Origin: Hyunsoonleella ulvae
Lineage (GTDB): Bacteria; Bacteroidota; Bacteroidia; Flavobacteriales; Flavobacteriaceae
NCBI RefSeq assembly: GCF_016827605.1
Contig: NZ_JAEPJQ010000001.1
Location: forward strand, 806,001 to 870,000
DNA: 64,000 nucleotides
Reading direction: 5' to 3'
Below are positions 1 to 8,882 of the stretch, one piece after another (positions within the stretch are counted from its first letter, which is position 1; the number at the start of each line of letters is the position of its first letter). The notes beneath the pieces were generated by a model, which made no database searches, was not told the DNA's origin, and worked only from the letters and a program-made list of their open reading frames with translations. A program made the position numbers and the translations under genes.

Positions 1-463
1 GAAAAACACCAAACAAATTATCATCAGCTTCAGTCTCTAAAACTTCAAAAATTTCATCAAAAGCATCCCTACAATGAATTACAATAGGTAATTGATATTT
101 TTTCGCAAGCCGTATTTGGTATTTAAATGCTTCTTTTTGGATATCCAATGTAGAGGTATCCCAATACAAATCTATACCTATCTCTCCAATCGCATAAAAT
201 TGTCGCTTCGACAATAGTTCCTCAACATGTTTTAGCTCATCCTTATAATTATCCTTTACATGCGTTGGGTGTAGCCCCATCATTAAAAAAACATGTTCGG
301 GAAAATCTTTTTCTAGCTGAAACATAGCTTTTGTATATGTAGAATCAATAGCTGGAATAAAAAACCGAGATACTCCAAGGCCTATCGCTCGTTGTATCAT
401 GCTATGCCTATCTTCATCAAATGCTTCACTATATAAGTGGGTATGGGTGTCCGTAATAATCAT
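1..463 (-). CDS. TatD family metal-dependent hydrolase (partial, N-terminal part)
   Basis: The reading frame begins with ATG at 463 on the minus strand and runs off the left edge of the window, so about 154 of the roughly 255-265 residues usual for the family are visible. The protein opens MIITDTHTHLYSE, which carries the first HxH metal-ligand pair of the TatD amidohydrolase fold. Further along it has GEIGID, containing a conserved acidic metal ligand, and IVIHCRDAFDE with the next histidine. TatD proteins are cytosolic metal-dependent 3'-5' DNA exonucleases. The gene stands alone in front of the sigma/anti-sigma pair, which is read in the same direction. Identity to the family is clear; the exact substrate is not determinable here. 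Confidence 0.93.
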   Translation of the reverse strand, partial: MIITDTHTHLYSEAFDEDRHSMIQRAIGLGVSRFFIPAIDSTYTKAMFQLEKDFPEHVFLMMGLHPTHVKDNYKDELKHVEELLSKRQFYAIGEIGIDLYWDTSTLDIQKEAFKYQIRLAKKYQLPIVIHCRDAFDEIFEVLETEADDNLFGVF

Positions 464-591
464 GTCGTAAAAATAGTTTTTTTGACACGAATTCTTTGAA
501 TCTACATAAATTAAAACATCTTCAACTTTTAAGCATAAATCACTATTTATATTAGTTTACATGCTTAATTAGTCACCCTGAGATAAATAAA

Positions 592-1338
592 CTAATCTAT
601 TTTTTTAATTAACTTTTGAGCTTGGTTGTAATCCTCAGCATGCTCTGGAATACTTTTTAAAACCTCTAAAGCGTTGTTGTAATCTTCCTGTTTTAATTTA
701 CTCATGGCCAAGTACCATAGTGCTTTGTTTTTATAAACAGAATATCCTTCTTTTAAGTTGTTTAAAATAGCATCAGCTAGTTCAAAATTATTTAATTCAA
801 TATTTGTGATAGCTCTGTATAACTTTAATTCTGTATTATTTTCATCAGCGGCAATTAATTGCTTAAACGCTTTTTCTGCAGCAGGAAAATCTTTCGTATT
901 AAAAGCATTTTCCGCAGTTTTAAGCAACGTGTTATTTTCTCCCCTAACCGTAAAACTCACATTATCATAGGTTGCGTAATCCTCATAGGTTGGCATGGAA
1001 AACTGGTTGAATGTAAAGACGCCAAACAACACAGCTACTGATGCAGCCACCAAATATTTCATTAAAGGATACACTTTTGTTGTTTTTTTTGGATTGGACG
1101 TTTTTTCCGTTGATGCGAAATGTGCTTCAGAAATTTTCTTCAAATTCTTTTGAAACGCATTTGATTTTTCTTCATTACCAATCTTGTGCTCCAAAAATGA
1201 AGACAACTCCTTATAAGTATTGAATGTTTGTTTAAATTCTGGATCTGTACTTAATCTTTCTTCAAAATCTAATGTTTCGTCTTTGGATAATTCCTGAGAC
1301 AAATAAGCTTCAAACAATATGTAATTTTTCTCATCCAT
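592..1338 (-). CDS. TPR membrane protein, probable anti-sigma factor
   Basis: This 248-residue protein starts 5 nt after the sigma-factor gene ends, so the two are co-transcribed. Residues 1-45 are a charged helical segment of the type seen at the N-terminus of Bacteroidota anti-sigma proteins. Residues 92-110 form a single hydrophobic membrane segment. Residues 138-248 look like TPR helices, for example around FPAAEKAFKQLI and YNNALEVLKSIPEHAEDY. There is no zinc-binding HxxxCxxC motif, so it is not a classical ZAS-type anti-sigma factor. The role as the membrane partner that holds the upstream sigma factor is inferred from gene order and topology. The C-terminal TPR part would face the periplasm and could receive the signal. 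Confidence 0.72.
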   Translation of the reverse strand: MDEKNYILFEAYLSQELSKDETLDFEERLSTDPEFKQTFNTYKELSSFLEHKIGNEEKSNAFQKNLKKISEAHFASTEKTSNPKKTTKVYPLMKYLVAASVAVLFGVFTFNQFSMPTYEDYATYDNVSFTVRGENNTLLKTAENAFNTKDFPAAEKAFKQLIAADENNTELKLYRAITNIELNNFELADAILNNLKEGYSVYKNKALWYLAMSKLKQEDYNNALEVLKSIPEHAEDYNQAQKLIKKID

Positions 1339-1343
1339 AACAG

Positions 1344-1925
1344 TTACGATTTAAGGTGGTTAAATTTAGGCGAGCCTTGAACCAATGCTGTTAATTTACC
1401 TATGCATAAAGATTTCTTTTTTCTGGCGTAAGCATAGCTTACACCTAAACTTTTTGCAACTTCTTCCATAGATTTTATTTTAAATGTTGCATTCAACAAA
1501 TCTTTACAGGCAGTTCCTAGTTTGTTAAACATCTCTTTAAAAAGCTCCTGTTTATCTCCAAACATAGACGTTTCAAAAGCTAGTTCTTGGGCCTCGTCTC
1601 CTTTAGATAACACCTCTTCGTTAATTGTTACCTCCTTATTAGAAGTTTTTTTTATAACATTAAGCCACTTACGCTTACAGAGCAAAAAGAAATAAGCATC
1701 AAACGGACAGGTTAACCGCAATCCTTTCTCGCTGGCTTGATTATAAATAGTAATTAAAGTATCCTGAACTATATCTTGGGCTTCATCCGCACTGCCACTA
1801 TTCTGTTTAATATAATTTACCACTTTGGGCACAAACCTATCATAAATAGATTGTATCACAAATGAGTTGTTTTGAAGCAATCCGTTGATGTACTTCTGGT
1901 CTTCGTGAGTTTTTTTTTCGGTCAT
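1344..1925 (-). CDS. RNA polymerase sigma factor, ECF (sigma-70) family
   Basis: The 193-residue protein has the two ECF domains. Region 2 lies at about residues 20-65 and includes YDRFVPKVVNYIKQN and DEAQDIVQDTLITIYNQA. A C-terminal helix-turn-helix like region 4 lies at about residues 150-185, around MEEVAKSLGVSYAYARKKK. Its length is typical for ECF factors. It is followed after 5 nt by a probable anti-sigma gene and is divergent from a block of secreted and signalling genes. A promoter-like motif repeated three times in that block (1972, 2518 and 3641) is a plausible target, which is inference. Region 4 is less canonical than region 2. Confidence 0.88.
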   Translation of the reverse strand: MTEKKTHEDQKYINGLLQNNSFVIQSIYDRFVPKVVNYIKQNSGSADEAQDIVQDTLITIYNQASEKGLRLTCPFDAYFFLLCKRKWLNVIKKTSNKEVTINEEVLSKGDEAQELAFETSMFGDKQELFKEMFNKLGTACKDLLNATFKIKSMEEVAKSLGVSYAYARKKKSLCIGKLTALVQGSPKFNHLKS

Positions 1926-1971
1926 AAACCCCTTGTATTTGCTACTAAAGTAAAAAACTTTTGAAATAACA

Positions 1972-2010
1972 GGGTAACAAATTTTAAGTGGTGTTGATAT
2001 AAGGGCGTAA
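1972..2010 (+). promoter_or_regulatory. Repeated promoter-like motif, copy 1 (probable ECF promoter)
   Basis: The motif is GGGTAACAAA, then TTGATATAA starting exactly 22 nt after the first G, then GCGTAA. The same three blocks in the same register occur at 3641, and the first two in weaker form at 2518. The GGGTAAC box and TTGATATAA are about 15 bp apart, as expected for ECF -35/-10 elements. It sits 47 nt upstream of the ATG at 2057 and near the divergent sigma gene. Confidence 0.6.
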
Positions 2011-2056
2011 GTGTCAATAATGACAACGTAAACATTTAATTAAAAATATAAACATC

Positions 2057-2491
2057 ATGAAAAAATCAATTTTTATTATCGCAACCGTAGTGTTATCAAT
2101 GTTAAATTTAAATGCTACCAACAACAACAAGCATATTAATACCTTAAATGAAGTTGTAATTACAAAACATAACATCGCTCAAGTTTTTGAGTGGAAAGTC
2201 GAAACAACCAAAGGTAAATACTCTGGAACGTCTTTGTCTCTAGAACAAGCTAAAAAAATGATTGCTTTATCTAGTTCTGGAGAGATCGTTACGGGAACAG
2301 AAATCAAAAGTTTCTTTGTATTAAAATCTGAAATAAATGCTAAAAGAAACTATTTCTGGGAAGTTAAAACCGCGACAGGTACAGCCAAAGGGTATTCTTC
2401 ATCTGAGGCTTACGCACATAAAATGATTGCACTTGTGGCTTCTGGTGATACCATAGTATCAAAAATCATTATCAGTCAACCTCAACAATAA
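2057..2491 (+). CDS. Small secreted protein with internal duplication
   Basis: The 144-residue protein begins with a clear signal peptide of about 20 residues (MKKSIFIIATVVLSML...). The mature part is two copies of a roughly 45-residue unit. Each begins with an F-W-x-V pattern (FEWKVETTKGKYSG and YFWEVKTATGTAKG), followed by SxSxEQA-KMIAL-like helices and a final SGxxV segment. No named family is recognised. It is the first gene of the block opposite the sigma factor and carries copy 1 of the repeated promoter motif. A hairpin at 2515-2540 follows it. The export and duplication are seen directly; function is unknown. Confidence 0.75.
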   Translation: MKKSIFIIATVVLSMLNLNATNNNKHINTLNEVVITKHNIAQVFEWKVETTKGKYSGTSLSLEQAKKMIALSSSGEIVTGTEIKSFFVLKSEINAKRNYFWEVKTATGTAKGYSSSEAYAHKMIALVASGDTIVSKIIISQPQQ

Positions 2492-2514
2492 AAACTTTAA
2501 AAATTTTTACAAAA

Positions 2515-2556
2515 ACAGGGTAACAAAATTGTTGCCCTGTTGATTTAAACTTGAAC
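2515..2556 (+). promoter_or_regulatory. Hairpin overlapping repeated promoter-like motif, copy 2
   Basis: GGGTAACAAAAT begins at 2518 and TTGAT lies in the same register as in copies 1 and 3. The third block is degenerate. The same bases form a hairpin, ACAGGG-T-AACAA / TTGTT-G-CCCTGT (2515-2540). The site could therefore end transcription from the upstream gene or present a structured operator. The ATG of the next gene is at 2581. Confidence 0.45.
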
Positions 2557-2580
2557 AATAACTTTAAAACCCAATTTATT

Positions 2581-3549
2581 ATGAATGCTTTTAAAAGAAT
2601 TTTAGGAATAGTATTTATGACAGCTTTAATTACTACAAGCTGCGAGACATCAGATGATAACGACATTATAATTCGTCCATCGGCAGAAGATTTTAACGCC
2701 TTAAAAGACACAGCACTAGAAAACCTAACACAAAACTTTACGTTTAATACTGATGATGGTAGCATTAACCTTACCTCAGAAAAAGGTGTGCAAATTTATA
2801 TTAATGCTACTTGTTTAACATTAAACGGAAATGCTGTAAGTGGAAACGTAGATTTGGAATTTGTGGAACTTTTTGACAAAGGTAATATGTTAACTACCAA
2901 TAAATCCACCATGGGAGCTTTACCAAATGGCGATAAAGCTATGTTGGTTTCTGGTGGTGAGTTTTATGTAAATGCCACACAAAACGGAGAGGTTTTAGAG
3001 ACTTCTTGTGGTTTTCAAATGATGATACCTACTGATTTAACTGGTGGTGCAGATAACGACATGACTCTTTGGGAAGGCGAAATAGAAGCTAATGGCAACA
3101 TAGTTTGGAACCAAGAAGAAGATAATACTGGGCAAGGGCGTTTATTTGTTGAAGGCAACGAATATGTTGGATTTTTTCAATCCTTTGGATGGTCTAACGT
3201 TGATCGTTTTTACAACGACCCAAGACCCAAAACTACAATTTTAGTAGCTGTGCCTAACGGATATAACAATACCAATAGTGCTGTTTATATTTCTTATGAC
3301 GGTGAGAATACCGGATTAGCATACTTGGACACATATGATGCTGGCACTGGACTATTTAGTGAGCATTACGGACAAATCCCTATTGGTTTAGAATGCCATA
3401 TCATCTTTGCTACAGAAGAAGGAGACAACTGGAAGTATGCTATTAAAGCGGTAACTATTAGCGAAAATGATATCATCACATTTACAGAAGGTGATACGGC
3501 AGTAGCTACTGAAGAAGAATTAACTGTAATAATAAACAATTTACCTTAA
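2581..3549 (+). CDS. Lipoprotein of unknown function
   Basis: I place the start at ATG 2581. An upstream TTG at 2551 gives a longer frame, but the 2581 start yields a clean lipoprotein signal, MNAFKRILGIVFMTALITTSC, with the lipobox cysteine at residue 21. The mature protein (about 300 residues) is acidic and beta-rich, with many NG and GG turns, including GVQIYINATCLTLNGNAVSGNVDLEFVELFDK-like text near residues 60-90. It resembles surface-exposed beta-sandwich lipoproteins but I do not recognise a named family. It follows promoter motif copy 2 and is closed by a terminator at 3602. It probably sits in the outer membrane or periplasm. Confidence 0.75.
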   Translation: MNAFKRILGIVFMTALITTSCETSDDNDIIIRPSAEDFNALKDTALENLTQNFTFNTDDGSINLTSEKGVQIYINATCLTLNGNAVSGNVDLEFVELFDKGNMLTTNKSTMGALPNGDKAMLVSGGEFYVNATQNGEVLETSCGFQMMIPTDLTGGADNDMTLWEGEIEANGNIVWNQEEDNTGQGRLFVEGNEYVGFFQSFGWSNVDRFYNDPRPKTTILVAVPNGYNNTNSAVYISYDGENTGLAYLDTYDAGTGLFSEHYGQIPIGLECHIIFATEEGDNWKYAIKAVTISENDIITFTEGDTAVATEEELTVIINNLP

Positions 3550-3601
3550 TGCGTGACTAATTTATTATGGTTGCCCTAAATTATTAACCTACTTACAAAA
3601 G

Positions 3602-3632
3602 CCAGAGACCTCCCAAGTTTCTGGTTTTTTTG
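3602..3632 (+). terminator. Rho-independent terminator after the 2581 gene
   Basis: The stem CCAGAGAC / GTTTCTGG (8 pairs, one G-U) encloses a 7-nt loop and is followed by a T run. It lies 53 nt after the lipoprotein stop codon and directly before promoter motif copy 3. Confidence 0.75.
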
Positions 3633-3640
3633 GTTTTCTG

Positions 3641-3680
3641 GGGTAACAAAATACGTTCTTTCTTGATATAAAGGTGTAAA
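3641..3680 (+). promoter_or_regulatory. Repeated promoter-like motif, copy 3
   Basis: GGGTAACAAAAT, TTGATATAA and GTGTAA fall at exactly the same offsets as in copy 1 (offsets 1, 23 and 34). It lies 14 nt upstream of a 30-codon membrane microprotein and after a terminator, so it must start a new transcript. This independent position supports its being a promoter rather than chance. Confidence 0.62.
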
Positions 3681-3693
3681 CTTAATTATTGTA

Positions 3694-3786
3694 ATGAAAA
3701 AAAATGCTCCCATATCGATTCTTGCTATTTGTATTGTAGCAATCCTTACGGCAAACATTTTATTTATCGTTTCAAATTTACACTAG
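3694..3786 (+). CDS. Single-TM membrane microprotein (30 aa)
   Basis: The ATG is at 3694 and the TAG ends at 3786. The product starts MKKNAPISILAICIVAILTA, a short positively charged N-terminus and then an uninterrupted hydrophobic helix that runs nearly to the C-terminus. It lies directly downstream of promoter motif copy 3 and upstream of the PKD protein gene, so it may be the first cistron of the CHAT operon. A similar 33-residue microprotein lies at 9809. Reality as a gene is inferred from the promoter placement and the coherent transmembrane design; no homology can be tested here. Confidence 0.5.
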   Translation: MKKNAPISILAICIVAILTANILFIVSNLH

Positions 3787-3855
3787 CCTATGTTTTTAAC
3801 CAAAACACAAGTGCTCACTTTTATATATATTTAAACCTTGTAAATCTTAGTTTCT

Positions 3856-5811
3856 ATGAAATACCTCTTATTTCTTTTTGCCCTATGTCTTAGCACATGT
3901 TCTGTTTTTGGTCAAGAAATTATTGAGGGCGATACATTATCACGCATTGCAACTATTAAAGCCAAAACCATAGATAATAGCGTTATTTTCACTCCTGAGA
4001 CACCTACCTTAAATCAAATAGCAGGAGCCCCAAAAGCATTTTATACTTTTTTTTGGGAGTTTGGTGATGGGCATTACAGCAAGGAAAAAAATCCTAAGCA
4101 CACCTATAAAACCAAAGGTAATTATGAGGTAAGATTATGGGCCACTAATAATTATGATACAGGAAAACCGCCAACAACACGTCCAAAAAAAATCGCCATC
4201 AATTCAGTGTCATCAGCTTCTAACGATATGGCCTCTATGGATACCGATTTTGATTTAATAAGAAACCGAGAACCGGTACCATCTCAGGATATTGTTACCG
4301 TAATGCGGTATAAAAACATAAAAGATTATACCACAAAAGGAAAACTATACATATTCTATAATGAACAAAAGTTTAGCGCTGATAATTTTGTGTTAAAAGA
4401 TACGCGAACGTACTATAATGAAAAAGACATAAGCACATCGGCATTTGCCTATACGGATAAAATTGATGCGGAGGACAATACTCTTCTTGCCTCAACAGAC
4501 AATTCTTTTTTGAATTTAAGGGTTATCGCCCAAGATTCTACAGACCATACCAACTTGCCCTTAACCATTGCCGAATCTAAAGCCTATTACAAAAACTGGA
4601 GTATCTTAGAGTTTGACAACATGTCTCCAAATGAAGAACGCAATGTGTTTTTTAGTTTTGAAACCACGCCCGAAATGGTAAAGGATACAAGCGCCATTAT
4701 CTCTGTAAGAGGCATCTATGTACCCGATTCTAATTATGATAATCATAAGATAAAGGATATGGAAATGGAAATAGTTACATCTCATGATCCTAATAAAATG
4801 TCATCCAACGGTACGTTTATGAATTACCGCTTTGTTAGATTCAAAACTTTAAAATACAAGATTAAATTTCAAAACAACGGAGAGGGGCCTGCAAAAACCA
4901 TAAGATTAGAGACGGATATCCCTGAAATGCTGGATAAATCTACTTTAAAAGTAACTGATATGTATCCAAAATGTGAAATATGCCCCAAATACGAAGTAGC
5001 ATATAGTTGTTTGGACACCACATTTACAAATACCCAAGCCATTTTTACCTTTAAAAATATTTACCTTCCTGGGAGCGAACAGAAAAATGTAAAAGTGTAC
5101 GATTCTACCAAAGGTTTCGTAAAGTATAACATAAAATTTGCTAAGGATTTCCATAAGAAAAAAACCAAAAGTAGAACTGCTATTATTTTTGACAAAAACG
5201 AACCAATTATCACTAATTATTCTACGACTAGGTTTTTGCCAGGCATTTCAATTGGTGTCAAAGCGGGATATAATCATTTTTCAGATTTAAAAAACTCTGA
5301 AAGCTATTTTATAGGTGCTACACTATCTCCCTATAAAGCGTTCAGATGGTATTGGCAAGTAGAACTAATGAGTAATTTGCATTCTTACAACAGTAACACT
5401 CAGGTAGCCGAAGAAATTATAAGCGAACAAGGCTTTAGGTTTAGACAACGCACAACTACTTACACCTCTTACGAAAATATTGACTTAGACATCCCTGTAA
5501 TGCTGAGATACAATATAAATAACTATATAGGATTGGGTGCAGGATTGCAAAATACTATTTCGGTTAATGAAAAAAGTAACAATACTGTATTAATTGAGCA
5601 ATTTGAGGGCATATCACCAGACGCTCCAATATTTAATAGTAATGAAGAAATAAGCAAACAAACAAACTCGTTTACCAATTTACGTACAGGGATATTATTT
5701 GAAGCCACTGCTGGTTTTGCAAGAATTGGACCAAGTCTGGGCGCACGCTATATCCTTAATTTTGAGGATAATTTCAATTACTGGCAATTTTATGCTATTT
5801 GGAAATTTTAA
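3856..5811 (+). CDS. Secreted PKD-domain protein with C-terminal outer-membrane beta-barrel
   Basis: The 651-residue protein has a signal peptide (MKYLLFLFALCLSTCSVFGQ). A PKD domain at about residues 40-105 shows the hallmark FFWEFGDGHYSKEKNPKHTY. The middle part (about 330-430) is beta-sandwich-like with KYKIKFQNNGEGPAKTIRLE, similar to domains of conserved-repeat surface proteins. From about residue 465 the sequence has alternating aromatic beta strands ending in YWQFYAIWKF, the C-terminal aromatic signature of an outer-membrane barrel of the PorT/OmpA-like type. It is followed after 29 nt by the CHAT gene in the same direction. I infer that it anchors an extracellular or periplasmic sensing domain in the outer membrane for the CHAT system. 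Confidence 0.8.
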   Translation: MKYLLFLFALCLSTCSVFGQEIIEGDTLSRIATIKAKTIDNSVIFTPETPTLNQIAGAPKAFYTFFWEFGDGHYSKEKNPKHTYKTKGNYEVRLWATNNYDTGKPPTTRPKKIAINSVSSASNDMASMDTDFDLIRNREPVPSQDIVTVMRYKNIKDYTTKGKLYIFYNEQKFSADNFVLKDTRTYYNEKDISTSAFAYTDKIDAEDNTLLASTDNSFLNLRVIAQDSTDHTNLPLTIAESKAYYKNWSILEFDNMSPNEERNVFFSFETTPEMVKDTSAIISVRGIYVPDSNYDNHKIKDMEMEIVTSHDPNKMSSNGTFMNYRFVRFKTLKYKIKFQNNGEGPAKTIRLETDIPEMLDKSTLKVTDMYPKCEICPKYEVAYSCLDTTFTNTQAIFTFKNIYLPGSEQKNVKVYDSTKGFVKYNIKFAKDFHKKKTKSRTAIIFDKNEPIITNYSTTRFLPGISIGVKAGYNHFSDLKNSESYFIGATLSPYKAFRWYWQVELMSNLHSYNSNTQVAEEIISEQGFRFRQRTTTYTSYENIDLDIPVMLRYNINNYIGLGAGLQNTISVNEKSNNTVLIEQFEGISPDAPIFNSNEEISKQTNSFTNLRTGILFEATAGFARIGPSLGARYILNFEDNFNYWQFYAIWKF

Positions 5812-5840
5812 AGCCTAAGACCCACTAAAAAGCTTACCTT

Positions 5841-8417
5841 ATGCACAAACTATGGACTCTTTTTCTGGTTTTTAGCTCTATGAGTTTTTCTCAAAACCTA
5901 GAAGAACAGATTTACGTAGCAACAGAAGCATTTATTGAAAACCCAAACAATGTATCATATAAAACAATACATCAACAAGAAGCCAAATTTAAAAGTTTGG
6001 TAAAAACCCAAGATGAACAATTAGCCCTAGTATTTTTACAATGCCACAAAGGTTATTTTTTAGACCAGAATTCGCGTTTAGAAGCAGCTATTTTAACCTA
6101 TGAAAACGCTCTAAAACGTTTTAAAAACCATCAACTTTCAAAAATTTCAAATTTTGATATTGTAGAAAGCTGCTTAATCCCCCTAGGCAACCTCTACACC
6201 AAAACAGGCAATTATACCAATGCTGAAAACATTATTAAACAATACATTGTTTTAGCTGAAGCAAAAAAAAATAACACACAAAAAGTAAGCGGTATCATTA
6301 ATCTTGCCCAACTATACTACACCATTAGTAAATACGAGGCTGCTATTAAACTTACTTCAGATTATTTAAAGCACGACAAACTTCAAACTAACCAAAAACA
6401 AAAGCTAATTTCTATAAATGCTAACAGTAAAATTGCTTCTGGACAAATAGAAAGAAATGATGAAATTCCTATTCGGCTAGATGATGATGAAAAGAAATAT
6501 AAAATAGCCCTAAAAAATCAAAATTATATAGCAGCTTTAAACGCTTTTAATGCTCTTAAAGCCAAACGCCTTTCTAATAAACAACTATCTAAACGGGATT
6601 TAGCCAAACATCTGGTTGAAGAAGCACAACTTTATGTATTGTTAAAACAAAACACTAAAGTACTTAATAGCTTAAACAGTGCGCTAAAAATTTTAATTCC
6701 AGATTTCCAAACTGGTAACGTACCAAAAACAGAAGACGTTTATGCTGAAAATACGTTTATTGATATTTTTGATTTGTACGCAGAGATTCAATCGAGTCCT
6801 ATCAATGCCTTAAAATATTATGATTTAAGCATTTACGTATCCAATTTATTACGTAATACTTGGACTTCGCAAGAGTCTAAGCACCTCAATCAAACCAATC
6901 ATAAAATACGTAGTGAAAAGTGCATAGACCTACTCTATCAACTTTATCAGAACACAAGAAATAAAACCTACATTTTTAAAGCGTTAGAATATTCTGAAAA
7001 TAGTAGAGCCTCTACCTTAAAGGAGATTTTTCAAAAGAAATTATACTTACAAAAACATCCTAATGACAGCCTGTTAATTAAAGAATATAATCTTTTAAGA
7101 CAACAAGAACACCATACAGGTCTTCTTATTAAAGAACAATTGGGTAAAAATAGAGTTTCAAAAATCAATAGTTTAAACAAAAAACTAATAGAAATAAGCC
7201 TACAGCTAAACACTATAAAACAACTAACTTTAAAAAAACATATAGATTATAAGAGTTATGTATCGATTGAAGATGTACAAAAAAAATTAGTAGAAGACCA
7301 ATCTCTCTTAGTAGAGTATTTCTATGGAAAACATACCATTTATCAATTTGTAGTATCTCCTGAAGACATTTTAATCAATTCTATAAACATAACCTCAAAA
7401 ATCCAAAACCATATTGTAGATTACATTCATTTTTTTGATAACGCATCTAAAATAAATAATGCTATCCCAAAATTTACTGAAAGTGCATTCAACCTATTTA
7501 AACTACTAAAACTGGATACTATTCCCAGTGAACAAAACGTAATTCTTATCCCTGATGGCATATTAAATTTTGTACCTTTTGAAACACTACTTACCCAACC
7601 AACCCAAACCATATCATTTTCAAAAATGCCCTTTTTGATAAAACAGAAACGTATTGTATACAATTCCAGTATGTTTTTTTATGCAACTGATATCCAAACG
7701 GTAACGAATAACGACCTTTTAGGCTTTTTCCCTGTTTTTGAAGGTACAGATAGAGCATTAAACTATTCTATAAATGAAGCCAAAGCCATCAGCAATACAA
7801 TACCATCTACAGTATTGATGCATAAACATGCTACAAAAAGTAGTTTTTTAACTAAAGCTGCAAAATATGGTATAGTACATATTTCTACCCATGCAAGTAG
7901 TGGTAGTTCTATAACTCCTGCTAGTATTGATTTTTACGATGACACCCTTTATATTAACGAACTGTATAGCATGGATTTTAGCTCTAACTTAGTAGTATTA
8001 AGTGCTTGCGAAACGGGAATAGGCAAGCTTTTAAAGGGTGAGGGCGCTATGAGTATTGCCCGTGGTTTTCAGTATGCTGGGGCGAAAAATGTATTATTCT
8101 CTTTATGGCAAATTAATGACTTGGCTACCTCTAAATTAATGACATCATTTTATAAAAATTACAGCGAAAACCAATCAGCGCATACCTCAAACCAACAATC
8201 AAAACTAGATTACTTAAAGGATAAAGACATTAGTAACGCTAAAAAATCGCCTTATTATTGGGGTGCATTTTTGTATTATGGAGAAATTGTTCCAAAAAAC
8301 ACATCAATACATACACCCTATATCGTTTTAGGAATTATTTCTATTTTGATTATAGTACCTTTACTTTTTAAATTTATGCGCTCTCATGGAAAAAACACTA
8401 CAGGAATTTCTTCTTGA
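5841..8417 (+). CDS. TPR-CHAT caspase-like protein with C-terminal membrane anchor
   Basis: The 858-residue protein has a signal peptide (MHKLWTLFLVFSSMSFSQ), TPR-type helices over about residues 90-420, a coiled region, and a CHAT domain from about 560 to 815. The CHAT catalytic pair is visible: the histidines of HISTHASSG (His680/His684) and Cys723 in LVVLSACETG. The family pattern GEGAMSIARGFQYAGAKNVLFSLWQIND follows. A hydrophobic helix at about 828-848 and a short basic tail end the protein. CHAT proteins belong to the caspase/separase clan of cysteine proteases. The topology suggests the protease is held in the cytoplasmic membrane with the TPR/CHAT part outside the cytosol. The next gene, an aspartic protease, overlaps its end by 32 nt, a sign of tight coupling. 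Confidence 0.9.
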   Translation: MHKLWTLFLVFSSMSFSQNLEEQIYVATEAFIENPNNVSYKTIHQQEAKFKSLVKTQDEQLALVFLQCHKGYFLDQNSRLEAAILTYENALKRFKNHQLSKISNFDIVESCLIPLGNLYTKTGNYTNAENIIKQYIVLAEAKKNNTQKVSGIINLAQLYYTISKYEAAIKLTSDYLKHDKLQTNQKQKLISINANSKIASGQIERNDEIPIRLDDDEKKYKIALKNQNYIAALNAFNALKAKRLSNKQLSKRDLAKHLVEEAQLYVLLKQNTKVLNSLNSALKILIPDFQTGNVPKTEDVYAENTFIDIFDLYAEIQSSPINALKYYDLSIYVSNLLRNTWTSQESKHLNQTNHKIRSEKCIDLLYQLYQNTRNKTYIFKALEYSENSRASTLKEIFQKKLYLQKHPNDSLLIKEYNLLRQQEHHTGLLIKEQLGKNRVSKINSLNKKLIEISLQLNTIKQLTLKKHIDYKSYVSIEDVQKKLVEDQSLLVEYFYGKHTIYQFVVSPEDILINSINITSKIQNHIVDYIHFFDNASKINNAIPKFTESAFNLFKLLKLDTIPSEQNVILIPDGILNFVPFETLLTQPTQTISFSKMPFLIKQKRIVYNSSMFFYATDIQTVTNNDLLGFFPVFEGTDRALNYSINEAKAISNTIPSTVLMHKHATKSSFLTKAAKYGIVHISTHASSGSSITPASIDFYDDTLYINELYSMDFSSNLVVLSACETGIGKLLKGEGAMSIARGFQYAGAKNVLFSLWQINDLATSKLMTSFYKNYSENQSAHTSNQQSKLDYLKDKDISNAKKSPYYWGAFLYYGEIVPKNTSIHTPYIVLGIISILIIVPLLFKFMRSHGKNTTGISS

Positions 8418-8829
8418 AAAAGGTTATATCAAAATCAAATTAAAGCTCACTAAAACCAACCATTTTGAAATTAAGGCTGCTATTAATGGTGTAAAAGGAA
8501 ATTTTATTCTTGATACAGGTGCATCAAGTTCTTGTGTTGGTTTTGAAGGCACTGAAACTTTTAAACTTAAAGTTAAAGATTCAAATATTTTAGCTGCTGG
8601 CGCTGGTGCCACTGATATGGAAACCAAAATGTCTAAAAAAAATAAAGTGAAAATTGGCAAATGGCATCACGATAAAGTAGTTTTGGTTTTATTCAATTTA
8701 GTTCATGTAAATACTGCCTTAACAAATCACAACTCAAAACCTGTTGATGGTATTATTGGTGCAGATATTTTGAAAAAAGGAAAAGCTGTAATTGACTATG
8801 AGAAAAAATATCTATATTTAAAACTGTAA
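8386..8829 (+). CDS. Retropepsin-like (clan AA) aspartic protease
   Basis: The 147-residue protein has the single catalytic motif of retropepsin-like proteases, GNFILDTGASSSCVGF, with Asp43-Thr44-Gly45. Near the C-terminus it has the matching hydrophobic-hydrophobic-Gly element DGIIGADILKKGKAVIDY. One DTG per chain means it must dimerise to make an active site, as in viral and bacterial retropepsins. It has no signal peptide or membrane segment. The ATG lies inside the CHAT gene, so the two overlap by 32 nt and are translationally linked. A protease pair of a CHAT cysteine protease and an aspartic protease suggests a proteolytic cascade, which is inference. Confidence 0.85.
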   Translation: MEKTLQEFLLEKGYIKIKLKLTKTNHFEIKAAINGVKGNFILDTGASSSCVGFEGTETFKLKVKDSNILAAGAGATDMETKMSKKNKVKIGKWHHDKVVLVLFNLVHVNTALTNHNSKPVDGIIGADILKKGKAVIDYEKKYLYLKL

Positions 8830-8882
8830 TTTTCTATAGAATTACATAATTAACTAATAGCAAATAATATCCCAAGACCTAA

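Noticed and set aside
2472-2765. Minus-strand open frame of about 97 codons opposite the 2057-2581 genes
   Set aside because: It overlaps the repeated promoter motif and two well-supported genes in the other direction and shows no domain or start signal.
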